In this document: positions 57,609-64,000 of the stretch, in pieces | Numbering within the stretch: position 1 is the stretch's first letter | Layout: every line of letters begins with the position of its first letter | DNA from: Xylaria sp. FL1777 | Taxonomy: Eukaryota; Ascomycota; Sordariomycetes; Xylariales; Xylariaceae | Assembly: GCA_022578965.1 (NCBI GenBank) | Contig: MU400634.1 | Coordinates: forward strand, 1 to 64,000 | Direction: 5' to 3' | DNA length: 64,000 nucleotides | Program-made: the position numbers and the translations under genes | Notes under the pieces: model-generated | The model's input: the letters and a program-made list of their open reading frames with translations, nothing else | Databases searched by the model: none | Told to the model about the DNA's origin: nothing

Positions 57609-57980
57609 ATTCTATAGAATGAAGCGGTTATGACAGCGACCCTTCCAGGAGGTTGATTCATTAAGTCTAGATCATGAGTGAGCAGCGGGGGAGGGGGGGG
57701 GGGCGGATAAACCCTGCACAGGACATGACAAACAAAAAGCCTGCCGGATGGAAGCACTGAATTGATGAATAACCGTTAGTGAAAGTCGTTACAAAAGCTA
57801 TGTGTACACGTACCCTGCTACGAGCATGAGAGCCAGGATTTCCTTACAAGCTTTACCCTTTAATAAGAAAAGCTACTGAATAATGTGTGTACGACCAGAA
57901 TGTATGTTAAACAGCTGCAATAGGGGCTATTGTATTTTTACTGCTGAACTAGTATTGGCGCGGGACGGGACGTGTCCTAG
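57609..57980. other. intergenic with G-rich tract
   Basis: A G-rich run at 57686-57706 (about 19 G in 21 bases) is in the promoter side of the kinase gene. It might form a G-quadruplex. No gene seen. Confidence 0.5.
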
Positions 57981-58526
57981 TCATGGGTCTGCGTGACCAG
58001 CCATCGAGATCTTGGTCAACATGTCCCGCATATGCTCCACAGGGTACACGACCTTGACGCCATGGGCCTCGAGCCTCTCTTGTCCGTCGTTGTGCGTGAT
58101 GAAGGTTCCAGGCTCCTTTATTCCCACGTAGACAGTCTTGATGGCGCCGTTAAGCCGCAAGATCCTCGTCGCACACGTCATGTTGCCGCTCAGTCTTTCG
58201 TTGCAGGGTTCCATGGTCGTGTAAAGAACTGTGTTGGAGGGAAGAACCTCCCCGATACGCTCCTCCGGGAGATTGTATTTGTCCGCAATCTTGATGAAGC
58301 AGCATTGCTCCGCGTGTGTCGTTCCCGGATCTCCCTTGTAATCGCGCGGATACTCTAGGGAGTATCCCGTCGACAGAACTTTGCCCTTGTCCGCATCGAC
58401 AAGTACAGCACCGACGCAGAATTTGTTTGGTGCTGGGGGCGATTTTTGGGCTTGCTTGGCGGCGTATCCCATGAAAGCCTCGTGGTCTCCCACCGTGTAG
58501 GATGGGTGAATGGGCTGTGGGTCCAT
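57981..58526 (-). CDS. CMP/dCMP-type (RIB2/DRAP-like) deaminase
   Basis: Single exon, 181 residues. The zinc-binding deaminase motif is H71-A-E73 (TTHAEQCC) with E73 as proton shuttle, and P107-C108 ... C118 (TMEPCNERLSGNMTC) completes the zinc site. The RLSGN signature and the spacing of nine residues between the two cysteines match the riboflavin-type DRAP deaminases (Rib2/RibD) rather than plain cytidine deaminases. Unlike yeast Rib2 there is no pseudouridine synthase domain, and the C-terminus stops after the deaminase fold (VKVVYPVEHMRDML). The reaction is hydrolytic deamination of a pyrimidine-like ring, in the riboflavin or nucleotide-salvage context. The substrate is inferred. Confidence 0.9.
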   Translation of the reverse strand: MDPQPIHPSYTVGDHEAFMGYAAKQAQKSPPAPNKFCVGAVLVDADKGKVLSTGYSLEYPRDYKGDPGTTHAEQCCFIKIADKYNLPEERIGEVLPSNTVLYTTMEPCNERLSGNMTCATRILRLNGAIKTVYVGIKEPGTFITHNDGQERLEAHGVKVVYPVEHMRDMLTKISMAGHADP

Positions 58527-59171
58527 GGCTAGGAATTCCTTTTTACCTGATCTAGGTAGTAAGAGAGAGGTGCTTCTGCCGACCGTTGAGGAAGAGGTTG
58601 AAGTTCTGCTAATTGGATATGAACCTAAACCCGTTCAGGTAAACCTCTGCATGTGTCCCCTGGCTGCTGGCAATCCCCATACAAATTGGGTTAGAATGAA
58701 AGCAGCCAAGCGACATGGGTAGAGAAATCGAAAAAAATAACAGTTCAGCAGATATATAGATCTTTTATAGCCTGCTTGAAAATTGCGAGATGTGGCTATA
58801 CCTACACGTAAACTTCCACTTAAGTCTTCCCCGATTTTTGCTTTCAACTCACACCTCTCGAGTCATAAGAACTTCGTAGAAGTAAGAGGTGTGGTAGGTA
58901 CCGGTATCTCTGAGGAGATACAAGCATGGGTACTTGATACGAATCCGCCTCGATGACATTATTTAGCTCGAACGCTTATGGATCGAGAGTGTCGTTGTAT
59001 GCGCCCTTCACAGCGTCTGTTAGATTGACGTCACGAATGTCAGATAATCCAATTTTTGCATTTTGGTGCCAGACAGCATGCTCACCATGAAGGATTTTTG
59101 AAGATGACATTTTGATTACCAAGCGGCGTTTATTTAAGACGCTGACGATCTAGATACACGCTCACTGGACA
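58527..59171. other. intergenic, no gene recognised
   Basis: Promoter side of the deaminase gene and 3' side of the ZIP gene. No coding signal. Confidence 0.5.
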
Positions 59172-60523
59172 TCAATCCCAGGAAATGTAAAGCATAATGC
59201 CTGCGCCTAAGGCAACCGCCGCAAACTGTACCAATGTTTTCCTGAGCTCCACTGCTTTGTTCGGACCAGTCTCTAGAAGCTCGGGAATTACAGCCACGGT
59301 TCCAACGTAGAGAAAGGTGCCAGCCGTGAATGGGAGTAAAAGATCACCCCAGGACAAGCTGGTTCCCCAGATACCTCCCGTCATGCCATTGAAACCTCCA
59401 TCAGCGCTATTGTTGCCTCCAAATTCCTGGACGGCGATGCCAATCAATGTCCCTAAAAGAGCGCCCAGTGCTGTGCCAAATTGTGCGCCCATGGCTGCTC
59501 GTTTCGAGAAACCAGATTGCACAAGCAAAGCAAAGTCTCCAACCTCATGAGGGATCTCATGGAAGAAGACAGCCACGGTAGTGGTTGCACCAATTGTGGG
59601 CGAGGCATAGAAGGATGCTGACATGGCTAAGCCGTCTGTGATGTTGTGTGTAAAGTCGGCACTAATATCTGTTAGTGCTCGTGTGACAATGAAGCAAAGA
59701 TGGAAAAGGAGTCCATAACCCACATCAAGTTCAGAAACCCTCCTAGCTTGACACTGGGGTTTACATCCTTTTCCTCGCTCTTCGTCACCATATCATTTAC
59801 TTTATTAGCCCCCTTCTTGCGATTCTTGGCATCGTTGTTAGATAGTTCTACCGAACTAGATGTAGCCGATGTGGGCGATGGTTCGTGCGAATGAGCACCG
59901 TGGCTATGGTCGTGTCCTTCACCACCAGTTGCAATGCGCAATCCCTTATCCATTGCCACAAATGTCATAAAACCGACCATTATAGCGAGCCCCAGTACTA
60001 GATTCCGGTTCGGTTCGACGAGCACAAAGCGCACGCGTTCGGGGGTATCCTCGCCAAGGAAGATTTCGGGAAGCAGGTGGAACAACGTATCGCCCAGCAG
60101 GCCGCCGACAGCGAAAGCAACCATGACTGATAGTGACGAAGGATCAATGTTGGGTGGACAGAGTGCTAGCAAGAAGTTGGGAGGACCAGAAATGTAGAGA
60201 GTTGCGAGTAGGGCGTTGACTGCAGGGCTGCCGGGGAAGAGGACGGCGAAGATCTTGGACGTCAACGTCGAGGTGTCGGGCGCGGCCGCGAGCTTTGCGG
60301 CGTTGAGCTCCTGGACGACACTACATGTCTTGAATACCCTTCAGTGTATGCCATAATCAGGGACAGATGCTTGCGCGCTTACCTGGAGCTTCTCGTCTAA
60401 CTGCTCGAGACTCAAGGAGTCGAAGGATGTGGTAGGTTTTCCATGACCCTCAAGTTGAGAGGCAAGCACGAGACCTGCAAAGAGACAGACAAGCAGCCAG
60501 CCCTGCGTCCTGTACAATGCCAT
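59172..60523 (-). CDS. ZIP-family zinc transporter (SLC39A7/YKE4-like)
   Basis: Three exons (60523-60383, 60328-59724, 59661-59172) with introns of 54 and 62 bp give 411 residues. A signal/anchor sequence (GWLLVCLFAGLVLASQ) starts the protein. The hydrophobic helices include the metal-binding motifs HNITDG (254-259) and HEIPHE (283-288) in adjacent helices, the core of the ZIP binuclear site. Before them is a cytosolic loop of about 55 residues with a histidine cluster (GGEGHDHSHGAHSHE) and many charged residues, typical of zinc-sensing ZIP loops. HEIPHE places it in the LIV-1/KE4 group, which exports zinc from the ER/Golgi lumen to the cytosol. I chose the ATG at 60523; an upstream in-frame TTG exists but is unlikely. 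Confidence 0.93.
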
Positions 60524-62016
60524 ATCCAGAGATATGTCACAATTGACGCTTAACAGGTTAAGCAAAGACTGGGTTAATTGTTAAGGTCGGCCCGTGCAAA
60601 TAATCCAACCAATGCAACCAACCGTGTTCCGTCACTGAGTTGGTGATGACTCGGTGTAGATGTTGGTCTAGACTCTATACAGGTTTGGGTAACAAGTATT
60701 TAGTTGCTGACACTAAAAGGCCCGAATAATCTCCGATAACTCCTTTAAGACAAGCATTCACTTTACACTGATTGAACTTGACCTCAGCTTGTCCTGTAAT
60801 TCGAAAATTTTAATGCAAGGTGTTTATAGTGTGCCGTATCATCAGACACCTCGCGGATATACGTTATCCCAATCTATTTACTAGCCTTCACGTCGTGGAT
60901 AGACACTAGCTTTTCGAAATATATTGTAATATAATGCCTTGAAGAGAACTATTGAATGCCAATCCACCTACGCAGCTCGACCACTAAAAGCCAAAGGTCA
61001 TCAACTCAACCCAAACCAATACATCTCTCGTCGCGTCCTCTTTCTACCCACAGCGAATACCACCATGTATTTGTTATTCTGCAGCTAAATATTTCACCGA
61101 ATTCATTGCGCAGAGCCCGTCTATAAATTTATATCTCATGCATTATGATGTTATGTTGACAAATTCAGCCCACCCGGGCTTTCCTACGATCTACACTGTA
61201 ACCTAGGTAGGGACACCCCTGACGACGAGGTTGATGATGCCCATTCAATTCCCAGTTCGTAACCCAATTGGGAAAAGAAGTAAACCCATACTATGGGATA
61301 CCATGGGGGTAGCTACCCCGCAGGAGTTCGAGATCGCCTTCACCTAGGAACCGACACCCGGAAGCACACCTAAGCCAATTCTAGAAGGTGCCTACACTTA
61401 CTTCTTAAACAAAATAGGTTAGTTTCGGGCACTTTACGGACACTAACAAAATATACGGTCAATCTATGGTACATAGTTGTACTCACAGAAGTTACAGATT
61501 GATATCTATAGGGACTGGAAGTTAGCTGAGAATGTACCAAAACAGATATTCTATGATAGCTATTCCACATTTCTTTCAAAATATCACCACACATTTATAT
61601 AAAGCTAATATTTAGCGGCCCTACAGTTTCTCTACTTAATTCATGGATGGCCTCGAACGGTACCGCTATGTGCTTATATCTCATCTATACTAAATACGGC
61701 TAGTCTTGGTGCCACCTAGGAAGTACACTAGCTCAGAGCATCTGTGGGGTAATTACCATGATAAGTTACTCCAAGATATACCCCAGTCGTTTTCCCCAAT
61801 AACGCTCGCCAAGCTAGACTCCTACCAGAAAACAATCACGATGTGACCCATGTCAACGCAGACGTGCTTGAGGAAGGCAGGAAGGTGGAGGAGAGAATTG
61901 CTGAGCAACCTCGGGGATATAAAATAATTCGTACATCACCCAATAAGTCCTCTAGGAGTTAGTTTTGCAACCTATTCCCTCCCTTCAGTCAAGCAGTCAA
62001 GCCAAGTCAACTAAAG
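60524..62016. other. divergent promoter region of the ZIP and glucoamylase genes
   Basis: About 1.5 kb. A perfect 14-base palindrome (GGGGTAGCTACCCC) lies at 61306-61319. No gene seen. Confidence 0.5.
61918..61926 (+). promoter_or_regulatory. TATA box of the glucoamylase gene
   Basis: TATAAAATA lies 91 bases upstream of the glucoamylase ATG, and the leader after it is C/T-rich (CTATTCCCTCCCTTCAGTCAAG), as in strongly expressed fungal secreted-enzyme genes. Confidence 0.6.
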
Positions 62017-64000
62017 ATGGGCTTTCCGTCGACCAAGTCACTTGCGTGGCTGTCTGTATTTGCTGCCTGCAGCGTTGCGAATGGGGGCATCTTACCTCAG
62101 CCAGGTAATCTTGATACCTTCGTTAAGAAGCAACGGGCCACCTCTCTCCAGAATGTTCTAAGTAATGTCGGCCCCCATGGTTCTCGCGTTCCAGGCGCGG
62201 GAGCCGGTGTCATTGTAGCCAGCCCTTCCACTGTGAATCCAAACTGTAAGTTCGCTACAAACATGGTCAGCCATATCATTAAAGCTCATCGGATGATAGA
62301 CTTCTACACATGGAGCCGTGATGCAGCTCTGACGATGAAGATGCTTGTTGACGAATTCTTGCTTGGCGAAAAGCAACTCGAATCCTACATCAAGGACTAC
62401 ATCCACTCCCAAGCAGTCCTACAGTACGAAGCCCTCAGTCTTGCTGTCGTCGTTTCTAGTATTCTTGGGACACTATCGCCATTCTCTACTCTTAAAACTG
62501 TTAAGAACCTGCATTATGTATTTAACCGTTGACCTCTAACGCTGAACAGAACTGTCACCAACCCGTCTGGAACATTCCTCCCCAATGGAGCCGGCCTCGG
62601 CGAGCCAAAGTACAATGTCGACCTTACACGATTCAATGGAGCATGGGGACGCCCGCAAAGAGACGGCCCAGCGCTCCGCGCCATTGCGCTAATCACATAT
62701 AGCAACTGGCTTATTTCCAGTGGTCAGAAACAAAAGGCAAAGACGGTCGTATGGCCAATCATCTCAAATGACCTATCTTACGTCGGTCAATACTGGTACG
62801 TCAACTCGCACTTCCTTGCCTGCGAGCTGGATGATCTGTGCCTAACCTGGGTAAAGGAACTCCACCGGATTTGATCTCTGGGAGGAAGTGCTAGGTTCGA
62901 GCTTCTTCACAACACAAAACCAATTCAGGGCGCTTGTCCAGGGCGACGCACTTGCGAAAACCCTTGGGGTTCATTGCACTGGCTGTGATCAGGCCCCCCA
63001 GGTGGCCTGCTTCTTGAATGAAGCGTACTGGAATGGCGAGTATTTTATCGCCAATATCAACAGCAACGATGGTCGTACTGGCAAGGACGCAAACACGATG
63101 CTAGGTGCTATTTCCGTGTTCGATCGAAACGCTCGTTGTGATGATGCTAGTATACAGCCTTGCAACAGTCGAGGCTTGTCGAGTTTCAAAGCTTTTGTTG
63201 ATGCTTTCCGCAACTCGACTCTATATCCTATTAATAAAGGTATTCCCAAAACAGAGGGAATTGCACTTGGTCGGTATACAGAGGATGTTTACTTTACCGG
63301 CAACCCATGGTGCGTAAACTTTCAGTAAGGTTAGGATAAGATGGGGTTCTAATAGTTTCTCAATAGGTATCTTATCACCGCGGGTGCCGCCGAGTACCTC
63401 TACGATGCTGTAGCACAGTGGAAGGTTCAAGGATCCCTAACCATCGATAAGACCTCGCTTTCTTTCTTTCGAGACATCTACCCAGCAGCGCAAGTGAAGA
63501 CATACACGCTGAAGACCAATATCTTCGAATTCGCTCTTATCTTGAAAGCTGTCACCGACTACGCCGAAAGCTTCGTAGCAGTGGTCAAAAAGTACACACC
63601 AGCTGATGGGTCACTGACCGAGCAATTCAACAAGACCTCGCCCTTCAAACCGACTTCAGCGGAGCACCTAACTTGGTCCTACGCCGCTTTCATTTCTTTG
63701 GCTGAGCGGCGAGCTGGGCAATACCCCCCAAGCTGGATTCGAGGATCGAATACGGTGCCGAAACAGTGCACATCTGGCTCAACCAAGGGCATCTACGCAC
63801 CAGCCACCGCCGCCGGCGCCCCCGACGTCAACGTGACCTGCACGTCGAATGTACGCTTTGAGGTTAACGCCACGACGTACTACGGCGAGAACATACTTGT
63901 TGCCGGCAACACGACGGATCTTGGTTCCTGGGATTTCAGCAATGCCTGGCCACTCGATGCGTCGGGATACACGAACCAAAGACCTCTGTGGGCCACTACG
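62017..64000 (+). CDS. glucoamylase GH15 with CBM20 (3' end outside window)
   Basis: Five exons in the window (62017-62245, 62300-62423, 62550-62795, 62857-63309, 63367 to the edge) encode 562 residues with the 3' end missing. Introns are 54, 126, 61 and 57 bp. A signal peptide of about 23 residues precedes a GH15 (alpha/alpha)6 domain. The general acid Glu lies in FDLWEEVLGSSFF (E209 in precursor numbering) and the general base Glu in DGSLTEQF (E436), equivalent to Aspergillus Glu179 and Glu400. YFYTWSRDAAL is the other family landmark. From about residue 505 a CBM20 starch-binding domain begins (VNVTCTSNVRFEVNATTYYGENILVAG...LGSWDFSNAWPL), with hardly any linker. The enzyme is secreted and releases beta-glucose from the non-reducing ends of starch. 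The short catalytic-to-CBM20 linker differs from the long Ser/Thr linker of Aspergillus GlaA. Confidence 0.95.

Overview
This window is nuclear DNA of a filamentous ascomycete (Pezizomycotina; most likely Sordariomycetes, genus not resolvable by eye). The evidence is short spliceosomal introns of about 46-300 bp with GTRNGT donors and CTRAC/CTNAC branch points, fungus-restricted families (fungal-type STAND/NACHT, HET, 2EXR, Zn2Cys6), an intron-containing tRNA-Ser, a starch-degrading glucoamylase, and an AT-rich block that looks like repeat-induced point mutation (RIP). Exon joins below were deduced by hand from splice signals plus frame continuity. Each spliced model totals a whole number of codons, but none is transcript-confirmed.

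Layout. 1-4660: gene-free, extremely AT-rich block with a sharp right edge. 4660-6000: balanced-composition DNA with an LTR-like sequence present twice in inverted orientation. 6.0-11.1 kb (minus): a GPI-anchored Ser-rich secreted protein and a four-exon NACHT STAND protein. 12.1-15.6 kb (minus): a TRP-like (ML-like/FLC) channel. 18.4-20.0 kb (plus): a PRA1/Yip3 protein, closely followed by an overlapping charged ORF whose start is unresolved. 20.4-22.7 kb: a divergent pair, a basic single-membrane-segment protein (minus) and a J-domain protein (plus). 24.7-26.0 kb (plus): a thioredoxin-PITH protein. 29.4-32.3 kb (plus): a 2EXR protein with eroded-looking coding fragments behind it, then a second unrecognised single-exon gene. 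tRNA-Ser(CGA) with intron is at 33.3 kb and tRNA-Val(AAC) at 35.8 kb.

34.3-44.4 kb holds a 2-oxoglutarate/Fe(II) dioxygenase, a Zn2Cys6 regulator (both minus) and an MFS exporter with a 270-residue tail (plus). 45.3-50.2 kb (minus): a transglutaminase-like protein and an arrestin-domain protein. 52.6-55.5 kb (minus): a HET-domain gene interrupted by a single in-frame TGA. 56.5-60.5 kb (minus): a fructosamine-3-kinase-like protein, a small CMP/dCMP-type deaminase and a ZIP zinc transporter. 62.0 kb to the end (plus): a GH15 glucoamylase cut by the window edge inside its CBM20 domain.

Themes. Self/non-self (heterokaryon incompatibility/NLR-like) genes appear twice: the STAND gene close to the RIP block and the HET pseudogene. 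Housekeeping trafficking, chaperone and redox genes form the 18-26 kb core. The oxygenase, regulator and exporter at 34-44 kb resemble accessory metabolism, but no core biosynthetic enzyme is present. Intergenic spaces are long (1-3.4 kb) and carry scattered TACC/GGTA tetranucleotide runs.
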